Below the pieces are notes generated by a model. It did not search any database and was not told where the DNA came from. It worked only from the letters and a program-made list of their open reading frames with translations. This document shows positions 6,542 through 14,292 of a DNA stretch of 41,873 bases, one piece after another (the stretch's first letter is position 1; each line of letters begins with the position of its first letter). The stretch lies in the NCBI GenBank assembly GCA_021845645.1, contig JAJZVM010000030.1, positions 1-41,873 on the forward strand. Direction: 5' to 3'. This DNA is from Bacillota bacterium (GTDB taxonomy: Bacteria > Bacillota_E > JAJZYS01 > JAJYTV01). The translations under genes and the position numbers were made by a program.

Positions 6542-8896
6542 CTAGCTGCGGGGCGGGTCGCCGGCCCAGAGACTCTGTCCCAGGCGTTTTGCCATGATCA
6601 CTCGTTCGTCGGCCGCTCGCACGAGACCTTCGATCGAGTCGGCGTCCTCCGGTGCCGAGGCGACACCCACCCTTGCCCCGACGTAGACGTCCCGGCCCTG
6701 GCGCACGAGCACAGGGCCCTGGCGCACGGCGTCCAGGTAGCGCCTCGCGGCCTGCAGCGCCTGCCCGTGGTCCGCGTGGGTCAGCAGGATGGCGAATTCG
6801 TCGCCGCCCCAGCGGAAGACGGTATCGCCCTCGCGGCGCACACCGTCGAGAGCACGCGCGACGGCCGTGAGGGCCTCGTCCCCGCTCAGGTGCCCGAACT
6901 GGTCGTTGATCGCCTTGAAACCCTGCAGGTCCATGATCACGAGGGCCAGCGGCTCACGGTAGCGCACGGCCTCCGACCACGTGGAGACCATCCGCTCCTC
7001 GAAGGCGCGGCGGTTGCCGAGGTCGGTCAGGGTATCGGTTCTCGCGGCGACACGCAAGGCGCTGAGGTGGCGGCCTTGGGCCAGCAGCACAGCGAGCTGG
7101 AGCCCGAACATCCCCGCGAGCGAGAGGGCCTCCTGCGAAAACGCGTCGGGCTCGGACAGGTTGTCGATGCCGAGGAGCCCCACGACATCCCCGTGCAGCA
7201 CAAGCGGTACGAAGATGCTCGCCGCCGACCCGCGCGGCAGGCCCTCCTCCGTCGCCGACCCGGGTCGCGTCACGATGCGTGGCAAGCCGTTCAGGAAGGC
7301 GCTCCGCTCTCCACCATAGACGGCGATGGCCCCGTCGACATCCGGCAAGCACCAGTGTGCCTGCGTCGAGGGCTCGTCGTAGCCCGCGGATGCCCGCAGA
7401 TCGAGACGGGTGCCGCTCGCGAGCCAGAGGGTGGCCGCGTCGGCGGCCGGGATCAGGCGGATCGCCTCGGCAAGCGCCTCGTAGCACAGGGCCTGCATGT
7501 CCCCGATCGCGCCGAGCGCGTGGAGGCTCGCAAGGAGGTCCGTGAGACGCGACGTTGCGAGGGTGCCCTGCAGTGCGATGCGTAGCCGGTCGGCGGCGCG
7601 CTCCAGGGCCTGGCGCTCACCAGCGCCGAAACCCGCGGAGGTGCGGTAGAAGAGAAACTCAAGGGCTGCTTGCGGGCGGCCGTCAGGCTCCACCAGGGGC
7701 AGGATGGCAAACGACTGCAGGCCGAGGTCCAGCTGCCGCGCTGTGGTGTACGGCGATGTCACGGCGGACGCCACCCAGAACGGCTGGCGCGGAATCTGCC
7801 CGCGCAAGCTGGTCTCCATGGGCGACGCGGCCGCCGGCGCCTCGAAGTCGCCAAGGCTCTGGCGGGCCAGAAGATGGAGCCCTTCGCCGCCAGGCAGCCA
7901 CAGCGATCCGACGTCGGCGGCGGCGAATGGCACCAGAAGCTGCAGGGCGCGCTGGGCCACGCCTTGCGGTGTGGGCAGCTGCGTGATCTGGCGCGAGAAG
8001 TCCAGGAGGAAGTTCTGCAGTCGCGTTGTCTCCTGCGTCGCGCTCAGGCGGCCGAGGCGCCAGACGGCGTCGCCGCCGGCGCGGACCAGGGCCTCCAGCG
8101 TCTCCACCTCGTCGGGCAGAAAGGCGCCGGGATTGGCACGTTCGACGTTGAGCACAGCGACCGCCTGGTCACCGGACAGGATCGGCAAAGCGAGTTCGCT
8201 GTGGGTGGCCGTGATGCCGACTCCTTGGACAAACTCCGGGTCCGCCTGTGTGTTCGGCACGTGCTGCGAGCGCCTGGTGCGCAGCGCCCTGCCTGTGATC
8301 GACTGCAGCGGCACCAGCACGCCCGGTGGAGGCGTCCAGCCCAGGGTGGTGTGGACCTGGAGATGCTGGCCGTCCTGCGCCGGTACCAGGACGTCGGCGT
8401 GGCTGAAGCCAAGAATCTCCTGCAGCAGGTGCGGCAGTTCGCGGAACACGTCGTCGGCGGTCTCGAGCCGCGGCAGGCGCAAGAGAGCCTCCGACAGCAG
8501 TCGTGCGCGCCGGGCGGCCCCCATGGCCGCCAGCCGCACCCGCCGCACCCGGAAGCCGACGGCGCTGCCGGCGACCGCCGCCAGCAGCGGCACGAGGGCG
8601 AGCGCGAGGGCCAGGCTCGGGCTCGCCGGGCGGTGCACCAGCAGGGCGGCCACGCCCGCGACGACGGCGAACAGCAGACTCGGCACGGGACCGACGTCGA
8701 GGCCGGCCACGAAGAGCACCACGGCGGCCGCGGGAAGCAGCCAGTCAGGTGGCAGATGCGTGGCCGGAAGGGCTCCGGCCAGTAAAAGCAGTACCGCGCC
8801 TCGCACGATGCGCCGCGGCAGGCCGCCCGAGAGCCAGCCCCAGTCGGCGGAGGACTCGGCGGGCTCCGTGAAACCCGTCGCTCCCCACTCGGCCAA
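6542..8896 (-). CDS. Membrane-anchored multi-GAF diguanylate cyclase (GGDEF)
   Basis: Predicted to make cyclic di-GMP in response to signals read by GAF domains. I choose the TTG at 8896 (784 residues), preceded by GAGGCGAG; an in-frame GTG at 8806 (754 residues) is the alternative, with a poorer site. From the N-terminus: about 25 soluble residues, three or four hydrophobic helices (about residues 30-115), then GAF-like segments, for example HADVLVPAQDGQHLQV, SELALPILSGDQAVAVLNVE and ASIFVPLVLHGDVVGLLGIDN, and a C-terminal GGDEF domain with DTLTDLGNRRAFEE. The active-site GGDEF is intact at about 697-701 and is preceded five residues earlier by the inhibitory-site motif REGD (RxxD), so product feedback is expected. 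There is no EAL or HD-GYP domain. The open frame continues far upstream, but that part is antisense to other genes and lacks these features. Confidence 0.88.
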   Translation of the reverse strand: MAEWGATGFTEPAESSADWGWLSGGLPRRIVRGAVLLLLAGALPATHLPPDWLLPAAAVVLFVAGLDVGPVPSLLFAVVAGVAALLVHRPASPSLALALALVPLLAAVAGSAVGFRVRRVRLAAMGAARRARLLSEALLRLPRLETADDVFRELPHLLQEILGFSHADVLVPAQDGQHLQVHTTLGWTPPPGVLVPLQSITGRALRTRRSQHVPNTQADPEFVQGVGITATHSELALPILSGDQAVAVLNVERANPGAFLPDEVETLEALVRAGGDAVWRLGRLSATQETTRLQNFLLDFSRQITQLPTPQGVAQRALQLLVPFAAADVGSLWLPGGEGLHLLARQSLGDFEAPAAASPMETSLRGQIPRQPFWVASAVTSPYTTARQLDLGLQSFAILPLVEPDGRPQAALEFLFYRTSAGFGAGERQALERAADRLRIALQGTLATSRLTDLLASLHALGAIGDMQALCYEALAEAIRLIPAADAATLWLASGTRLDLRASAGYDEPSTQAHWCLPDVDGAIAVYGGERSAFLNGLPRIVTRPGSATEEGLPRGSAASIFVPLVLHGDVVGLLGIDNLSEPDAFSQEALSLAGMFGLQLAVLLAQGRHLSALRVAARTDTLTDLGNRRAFEERMVSTWSEAVRYREPLALVIMDLQGFKAINDQFGHLSGDEALTAVARALDGVRREGDTVFRWGGDEFAILLTHADHGQALQAARRYLDAVRQGPVLVRQGRDVYVGARVGVASAPEDADSIEGLVRAADERVIMAKRLGQSLWAGDPPRS

Positions 8897-9043
8897 ATAT
8901 CTCGCCTCGCAGATGCTGGGTTTCGCCGGGAGAGAGGTAAGGGATGCCAGTTGGACATTCGGCGCGGTACCCTGCGTCCCCTCCTTGGCAGGACCAGGCG
9001 GACCGCCACGGAGAACCCAGCAGACATTGCGGAGGTGCACGAC

Positions 9044-9475
9044 ATGGAGGATTCCTGCCGCATTCGGCTGCGGGTGCGCTACGGCGAGGCGGATCGCATG
9101 GGCATCGCGTACTACGCCAACTACTTCGACTGGTTCACGGAAGGTCGCACGGAACTTCTGCGGCAACTGGGCGGCGAATACCGCCGCATCGAGGACGATG
9201 GGCTGCTGTTGCCGGTGTTGCGCACCGGTGCCCGCTACCTTCGCCCTTGCCGGTACGACGACGTGGTCGAACTGGAGACGACCGTGCGCGTTTCGCCGAC
9301 CAGGCTGCGCTTCGACTATCGGCTCGAGATGGAGAAGTCGCTTCTGGCCGAGGGATTCACGGAGCACGCCTATGTGCGCAAGGGCGACATGCGGCCGCTG
9401 AATGTCCGCCGGGCCTTTCCGGAAGTCTACGCCCTGCTGGCCGACCTGCCCGCCTACACCCCTTCGCCCGACTGA
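9044..9475 (+). CDS. Acyl-CoA thioesterase, YbgC/4-hydroxybenzoyl-CoA thioesterase (hotdog) family
   Basis: Small cytoplasmic hotdog-fold thioesterase, 143 residues. The start ATG at 9044 is supported by GGAGGT at 9031-9036; the frame is open further upstream but has no better site. The diagnostic first motif is RYGEADRMGIAYYANYFDWF, where Asp17 aligns with the catalytic aspartate of the family, followed by ARYLRPCRYDDVVELET, the second conserved block. Substrate range within the family is broad (short-chain, hydroxybenzoyl or phenylacetyl-CoA esters). It is divergent from the diguanylate cyclase gene, and its last 22 bases overlap tail-to-tail with the ABC ATPase gene. An acyl-CoA synthetase gene lies in the opposing cluster, but a shared pathway is only a guess. 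Confidence 0.88.
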   Translation: MEDSCRIRLRVRYGEADRMGIAYYANYFDWFTEGRTELLRQLGGEYRRIEDDGLLLPVLRTGARYLRPCRYDDVVELETTVRVSPTRLRFDYRLEMEKSLLAEGFTEHAYVRKGDMRPLNVRRAFPEVYALLADLPAYTPSPD

Positions 9476-10380
9476 TCGAGGCGCAGATCCGGGAAGTAGA
9501 CCCGCAGTTCGTCGCCAGGGGCGGGCAGACCGGGCGCGTCGAACAGGTCCGCGCTGAACGGCCGTCCGTCGTGCGTGCGGAGCTCGAGCCGCCAGCCGAA
9601 GTCCTGCGGCACGGCCCGCACCACCACCCCCTGCACCTCGATGAGGCCGGGCCCCGGCCGCAAGGCCGCCTGGCCGGGATGCACGACGAGGCCGCCTGGG
9701 AGCGGGCGGTAGCCTAGGAGCTCCGCTGATCGGAGGTTCGGCGGCTGGCGCAGCGTGGTCTCCACCGGACCCTCGGCGAGCATCTGGCCGGAGGAGATCA
9801 GGCAGATCCGATCGCCGAGCCGCTGCACCTCGCGCAGGTCGTGGCTGGCGAGGAGGGCCATGGTACCCGCCGCGGAGAGCTGTTCGCGCAAGAGGTCCCC
9901 CATCTCGAGCCGGGCCCTGGCGTCCAGGGCGGAAAAGGGCTCGTCGAGCAGGAGGAGTGGCCGTCCGGCGAAGATGGCTCGTCCCAGAGCCAGCCGCTGG
10001 CGCTCGCCGAACGAGAGCTCTCGCACCGGCCGCGCCCGCAGCCGCTGCAGATGAAGGCGCCGGAGCGCCTCTTCGAGCTCTACGGCAAGATGCGGTCCCA
10101 TGGCCGCCAGGTGCTGCTCGGGTGTCCAGTGCGGCACGAGACCCTGGCGCTGGGGCACCCAGCCGATCGGCCGCTGCCAGACGGGCAGACGCCTGAAGTC
10201 CCACCCATCGAGTTCGACCTCGCCCTCCGCCGGCAGTAGGCCCGCCACGGCGCGCAGGAGCGTCGTCTTGCCCGCGCCGGAGGGTCCGTGCAGCGCGAGG
10301 ACCTGACCCGCCGCGAGCTCGAAGGCCGCCTGGACGCGCACGTGGCCGCCGGCCACCACCTTCAGGTCAACGCGCAGCAC
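9454..10380 (-). CDS. ABC transporter ATP-binding protein, molybdate/tungstate (ModC/WtpC/TupC)-type
   Basis: Energises the membrane permease encoded just upstream. I take GTG at 10380, which overlaps the permease gene by 14 bases; a TTG at 10404 would add eight residues. Walker A is GPSGAGKT at residues 32-39, the Q-loop lies in PIGWVPQRQGLVPHWT, the ABC signature is LSFGERQRLALGRAIF, Walker B is PLLLLDEPFSALD, and the switch histidine is in LLASHDLREV. The C-terminal 90 residues (from about PGPGLIEVQGVVV) form a small beta-rich domain in the place of the TOBE/MOP regulatory domain of ModC-type ATPases. Total 308 residues. Molybdate or tungstate is inferred from similarity of both subunits to ModBC/WtpBC; sulfate or another oxyanion is possible. 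No binding-protein gene is nearby. Confidence 0.8.
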   Translation of the reverse strand: MLRVDLKVVAGGHVRVQAAFELAAGQVLALHGPSGAGKTTLLRAVAGLLPAEGEVELDGWDFRRLPVWQRPIGWVPQRQGLVPHWTPEQHLAAMGPHLAVELEEALRRLHLQRLRARPVRELSFGERQRLALGRAIFAGRPLLLLDEPFSALDARARLEMGDLLREQLSAAGTMALLASHDLREVQRLGDRICLISSGQMLAEGPVETTLRQPPNLRSAELLGYRPLPGGLVVHPGQAALRPGPGLIEVQGVVVRAVPQDFGWRLELRTHDGRPFSADLFDAPGLPAPGDELRVYFPDLRLDQSGEGV

Positions 10381-11146
10381 GTCGGGCCACCCCCATGGCC
10401 ACAAGCGGCAGCGGCAGGGCGATCGCGACCAGGATGAGCGCGAGCTGCAGCGCCGGGGCGAGGCCGAACTCGCTCAAGGCGATCCAGATCCCGACCGGCA
10501 GGCCTGTCGGATGGTACGCGAGGACGATCGGAGCGCCGAAGGCGCCGATCGTCCTCGCCCACGCCATGGCGCCGGCGACGGCGAGGCCTGGCGCCGCGAG
10601 CGGCAGCGCGACGCGACGGAAGGCCGTCGCGGGCCGCATGCCGGCGAGCCAGGACGCCTCGAGGATGTCGCGGTCGAGGGCGCTGAACGCCGCCCAGGCC
10701 GCGTAGACGAAGTACGGCACCGCCTCGTAGAAGCCGGCGAGCGTCAGGCCGAGCATGCTGTTCGTGGCGCCGATGCCGAGGTTGAGGAGCCACTGGCCGA
10801 AAGCGGTGGTCGGACCAAAGACGTAGGCCAGCACGAGGCCTAGCACCAAGGGCGGCAGGAGGAGCGGTACCGCGAGCAGCAGCTCGAGCACCTGCTGGCT
10901 GCGCTGCCCCGCGGACGCGGCCCACCAGGAGAGCGGCAGGCCGACGATCAGGGTCAGAACGAGCGCCGAGAGCGACGAGGTGACGCTCGTCAGGGTCGCG
11001 CTGCCGCTGCCGGGCGGCAGCTGCGAGAACGTCGTGCCGGCGTGCAGCAGGAGCGCCCAAAGCGGCAGCGTGACGATGGCGACCAGCGGCCAGAGCAGCA
11101 GGTGGCGCGCCGTAATCCGGCTGCCCTGGGCGGATCCGGCCTTCAT
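10367..11146 (-). CDS. ABC transporter permease, molybdate/tungstate (ModB/WtpB)-type
   Basis: Membrane permease, 259 residues with about six helices. ATG at 11146 follows GAGGGGGC with 6-7 bases spacing; the frame is open further upstream, but that part overlaps the neighbouring gene and is not conserved-looking. The ModB-like elements are LPLSWWAAS, LLLAVPLLLPPLVLGLVLAYVFG, the EAA loop (LEASWLAGMRPATAFRRVALPLAAPG, residues about 165-190) and ARTIGAFGAPIVLAYHP near residue 200. The stop overlaps the start of the ATPase gene, showing tight coupling. It is the third gene of a four-gene minus-strand cluster, 31 bases after the membrane protein gene. With the ATPase it makes a complete core importer, but the binding protein must be encoded elsewhere. 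Confidence 0.82.
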   Translation of the reverse strand: MKAGSAQGSRITARHLLLWPLVAIVTLPLWALLLHAGTTFSQLPPGSGSATLTSVTSSLSALVLTLIVGLPLSWWAASAGQRSQQVLELLLAVPLLLPPLVLGLVLAYVFGPTTAFGQWLLNLGIGATNSMLGLTLAGFYEAVPYFVYAAWAAFSALDRDILEASWLAGMRPATAFRRVALPLAAPGLAVAGAMAWARTIGAFGAPIVLAYHPTGLPVGIWIALSEFGLAPALQLALILVAIALPLPLVAMGVARRAAR

Positions 11147-11177
11147 CGGCAGGCCCCCTCGGCAAGCGGCAAACGCG

Positions 11178-12629
11178 TCATGGCTTGCCCACCTTGCGCC
11201 AGACGGCATAGGGCCCGTAGTTCGCGCCGGAGGGAGCGAGGCGGTTCCGGTCGACCAGGACGCGGCGCCAGGCACGGCTCTGATCGAGCTCGATCGCGAC
11301 CGGGGAGCGCGTCGGCCAGAGCACGTAGCGCGCCCGCGGGTCGTAGAGCTCGAGGTAGCGCGTCACGGACACGCTGCCGAGGGTGACGTCCAGGAAGCGT
11401 GGCCACCAGGGGCGCTGCAGCCACAGGTTGTCGCGACTGTCGAGGTACGGCTGCACGCCGTAGAGCTCGAGCGAGGCGCCGATCTGGTAGGCGGCAAAGA
11501 CATCTGACGCCCGCTGGTGGACGAGGTAGCTAATCGCCTTTAGGGGCGCCCGCGGCGGGAAGAGAGGGCGCGTCAGCAAGGTGCCGCCGAGGAAGAGGGT
11601 CACGAGGACGGTCAGGAGGAGCGAGCGGCGCGAGGCCGACACGATCTGGTCCCGTCCGGCGAGTCGCCAGTGTTGCGGCACATAGGACGCACCGAGCAGG
11701 GCGGCCGAAAGGATGAAGTATGGGAGGAAGCGCGAGGCGTAGAGGAGCGCCGCGGCGGTCCCGAGCAGCAGGATGAGATCCGCCCAGCGGCGGCGACGGC
11801 GAAGTTCGGGGGCCAGTAGGCCGATGGCGACCAGCAGCACGAGGCCCGCGGCGATCGCCCACGGCTCGTGGAAGTTCGGCGACGCCCATTCGGAGATGAC
11901 GTTCGTGTTGCCGCCACTGCCCACGTTCAAGGCGTTGCGCAGCAGGGCCAAGGGGCCGCCTGGCCGCACGAGCAGCAGGAGAACTGACAGCACGAACGGG
12001 CCCCAGACCTTGCGGCGCGGCAACGCCGCGGTCGGCAGCAAGAGATTGAGGCCGAGCACCAGCGGCAGGAGCAGCACCGAGCCGTGCACCTGCACCCAGA
12101 CGACGGTGCTGAGTGCCGCGAGCCAGAGGTGGAGATGGCGTCCCTGGCGGGCGGCCAGCACGGCCGCAAGGGTGTACGCGAAGAGCAGGAACGAGAGCAG
12201 CTGGGGCCTGGGCGACATCACCGGCATGATCGCCACCGCGGCCGCCAGGGCCCAGAGCGTCTGCCAGTATGGGCCAAGGCTGCGGGCGGCGCGCGCCACC
12301 ACGAGCGCGACGCCCGCAAGCAGCGGCAAGAGGCCCAGGTAGACCGGGAGACCGCCGCCCAGGCCGTAGAGCCAGGCGGTGTAGACGCCGAAGAGCCACT
12401 CCTCGTTCGACCAGTAGGCGCCGTGCATGGCGTAGGTGAGGTGGTTCGCGAGCGGGATGTAGCCATGGCTCAGGATCCAGCGCCCGTTCGCGATGTCGAA
12501 GCCGATATCCCCGATCAGCCCGTGCTGCGAAAGCGCGAGCGCCAGCGTCAGGAACGCGGGCAAGGCCGCGAGAAGGAGCGCGGCCCAGCCCTGTCGGGCA
12601 GTGGGCCGCGCAGTCTCCCCGAGCGACAC
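11178..12629 (-). CDS. Multi-pass membrane protein, GT-C-like (possible lipid-linked-sugar glycosyltransferase)
   Basis: 483 residues with about ten hydrophobic helices and a soluble C-terminal tail of about 120 residues. The extracytoplasmic loop after helix 1 reads IGDIGFDIANGRWILSHGYI and then NHLTYAMHGAYWSNEEWLFG; an acidic first loop like this (here DIGFD) and a following W-x-x-EW are what GT-C polyprenyl-phosphate-dependent glycosyltransferases and their uncharacterised relatives show. The C-terminal tail has AYQIGASLELYGVQPYLDSRD, a motif common in such proteins. GTG starts one base after the stop of the acyl-CoA synthetase gene, so translation is coupled. Specific donor and acceptor cannot be read from the sequence; it could also be a non-enzymatic member of this membrane family. 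Confidence 0.6.
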   Translation of the reverse strand: MSLGETARPTARQGWAALLLAALPAFLTLALALSQHGLIGDIGFDIANGRWILSHGYIPLANHLTYAMHGAYWSNEEWLFGVYTAWLYGLGGGLPVYLGLLPLLAGVALVVARAARSLGPYWQTLWALAAAVAIMPVMSPRPQLLSFLLFAYTLAAVLAARQGRHLHLWLAALSTVVWVQVHGSVLLLPLVLGLNLLLPTAALPRRKVWGPFVLSVLLLLVRPGGPLALLRNALNVGSGGNTNVISEWASPNFHEPWAIAAGLVLLVAIGLLAPELRRRRRWADLILLLGTAAALLYASRFLPYFILSAALLGASYVPQHWRLAGRDQIVSASRRSLLLTVLVTLFLGGTLLTRPLFPPRAPLKAISYLVHQRASDVFAAYQIGASLELYGVQPYLDSRDNLWLQRPWWPRFLDVTLGSVSVTRYLELYDPRARYVLWPTRSPVAIELDQSRAWRRVLVDRNRLAPSGANYGPYAVWRKVGKP

Positions 12630-12630
12630 G

Positions 12631-14157
12631 TCAGGCCTGGCTCAGCTGCTCGCGGACGGCGCGGCGAAGAACCTTGCCGGTAGCCCCGATCGGCAGCTCT
12701 GGCCACACGAAGATGCGGCGTGGCCGCTTGTAGTCGGCGAGCAGGCGAGCGCAGAGGTCCTGCAGCTCTTCCACCTTGACGTCGTGGCCCTCGCGCGGCG
12801 ATACGACCGCGACGACCTCCTCGCCGCGGCGGTCGTCGTGCAGCCCGACGACCGCCGCCATGGCGACGGAAGGGTGCTGCGTCAGCACTTCCTCCACCTC
12901 GGTTGGGTAGACGTTCTCGCCCATCGTGATGATCATGTCCGTCTTGCGGTCCACGAGGTAGATGTAGCCATCGGCGCTGCGCCGCGCGAGGTCCCCGACG
13001 GCGAGATAGCGGCCACGGAAGGCCTGCGCCGTAGCCTCGGGGTTCTTGAAGTAGCCGTCCATCAGGGTCGGGCCGCCGCAGTACAGCTCCCCCACCTCGT
13101 CGACATCCGCATCGCTGCCGTCCTCGCGCAGGATGCGCACGTCCTGCGCCAAGGCCGGCAGGCCGATCGAGCCGATCACGCTGCCGGGGCCGTGGCGGAT
13201 CCAGGTGACCGCGCCGAGCTCCGTGGCGCCGTAGATGTCGATCAGGTGGGCGTTCGGGAAGTCCGCCACGATGCGGTCCCTGAGGGTCGTCGAAAGCGGC
13301 GAGGAACTCGTGATCATGACCCGGAGCTGGCCCGGATCGAGGGTGCCGCGCTCCGCCGCGTCGGCGAGGAACGTCAGAAGCGACGGGACGAACATCGAGT
13401 AGGTCGCGCCATGGCGCTTGATCTCCTCGATCACCCGCACCGGATGGAAGTTCCTCTGGTGGTAGATCGACATGGTCGTGCCGAGGCAAAGCGAGAGTGA
13501 AACGAGCCAGAGGCCGTTGACGTGGAACATGGGCAGAAGGGAGAGCCCGACGTCGTCCGACGAGATGCCGAACTCCGCCGCCAGCAGGAGGGCGATCATC
13601 AGGTTGCTCTTGTGCGAGCGCAGGGCGCCCTTCGGCTTGCCGGTGGTGCCTGAGGTGTACACGAGCACCCAGGGATCGTTCTCGTCCACGTCCGCCACGA
13701 CGGGGGTGTCGCTCTGGGCGTCCCGGAGCGCCTCGTAGGAGGGCAGGAAGTCGGGCCCTGGCCCCACGCGGACGATCTTCTCGAGCGCGCCGCCATCCGG
13801 CCGCATGCCGGCCTCGAGCGCGCCCTGGAGCAGCTGGCCGTCGCCGATCAGGACGCGGCTTTCGGAGTGGCCGAGCACGTAGGCCATCTCGGCGGGCGCC
13901 AGGCGAAGGTTGACCGGCACGGCCACCGCGCCGGTGCGGGCGCAGGCGAAGTAGAGTTCGACGTACTCGATCGAGTTCATCAGCAGCAGCGCGACGCGGT
14001 CGCCCTTGCCGATGCCAAGGCTCTGCAGGGCCCGCGAGGCCTGGTTGACCCGCCGGTCGAGCTCGCTGTACGTGACCTTCACGTCGTCGAACCACAGGGC
14101 CACCTTGTCCCGATAGCGCCGGCCGTTGGTGGCCAGGGCCTCACCCATCGTCAGCAT
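12631..14157 (-). CDS. AMP-dependent acyl-CoA synthetase/ligase (ANL superfamily)
   Basis: Activates a carboxylic acid through an acyl-adenylate to its CoA thioester. 508 residues, full length. The ATG has AGGAGA about 7 bases upstream. Core motifs: the ATP-binding loop YTSGTTGKPKG at 167-177, SLLPMFHVNG, then IDIYGATELGAVTW (the A5 motif), DGYIYLVDRKTDMIITMGENVYPTEVE (hinge and A8 region), and the C-terminal catalytic lysine K495 in PIGATGKVLRR. The HVNGLWL segment and GATEL resemble medium- or long-chain fatty-acid and cyclohexanecarboxylate-type synthetases. It heads the minus-strand cluster whose other members are the GT-C-like protein and the importer genes, with no metabolic link that I can see. 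Substrate unresolved. Confidence 0.92.
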   Translation of the reverse strand: MLTMGEALATNGRRYRDKVALWFDDVKVTYSELDRRVNQASRALQSLGIGKGDRVALLLMNSIEYVELYFACARTGAVAVPVNLRLAPAEMAYVLGHSESRVLIGDGQLLQGALEAGMRPDGGALEKIVRVGPGPDFLPSYEALRDAQSDTPVVADVDENDPWVLVYTSGTTGKPKGALRSHKSNLMIALLLAAEFGISSDDVGLSLLPMFHVNGLWLVSLSLCLGTTMSIYHQRNFHPVRVIEEIKRHGATYSMFVPSLLTFLADAAERGTLDPGQLRVMITSSSPLSTTLRDRIVADFPNAHLIDIYGATELGAVTWIRHGPGSVIGSIGLPALAQDVRILREDGSDADVDEVGELYCGGPTLMDGYFKNPEATAQAFRGRYLAVGDLARRSADGYIYLVDRKTDMIITMGENVYPTEVEEVLTQHPSVAMAAVVGLHDDRRGEEVVAVVSPREGHDVKVEELQDLCARLLADYKRPRRIFVWPELPIGATGKVLRRAVREQLSQA

Positions 14158-14253
14158 TTCGCGTCTCCTTCTGCCGCCCGTCTGCGTGCCGTTCGGACTT
14201 TGGACGAATTGTGCTTCGCCGCTTGCGAAAGGATCCCCTGTTCGAGGTACGTA

Positions 14254-14282
14254 CAGGCGGCAGCCTGGAAGGCTGCCGCCTG
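14254..14282 (-). terminator. Strong hairpin downstream of the P5C dehydrogenase gene
   Basis: A perfect 13-bp stem (14254-14266 with 14270-14282) with a 3-base loop lies 11 bases beyond the stop of the dehydrogenase gene. No clear T-run follows on the minus strand, so it may terminate inefficiently or stabilise the 3' end. It lies in the 135-base gap before the acyl-CoA synthetase gene; the rest of that gap shows only the synthetase ribosome-binding site. Confidence 0.6.
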
Positions 14283-14292
14283 CGAAGAACGA

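Noticed and set aside
8897..9043. T-box-like string AGGGTACCGCG on the minus strand upstream of the diguanylate cyclase
   Set aside because: The T-box antiterminator needs the TGGN bulge sequence, which is missing; no stem I structure was seen and the downstream gene is not tRNA- or amino-acid-related.
8897..10204. N-terminal extension of the diguanylate cyclase frame to 1220 codons
   Set aside because: The extension runs antisense to the thioesterase and out of frame within the ABC ATPase gene; hydrophobic N-terminus and ribosome-binding evidence favour a start at 8896 or 8806.
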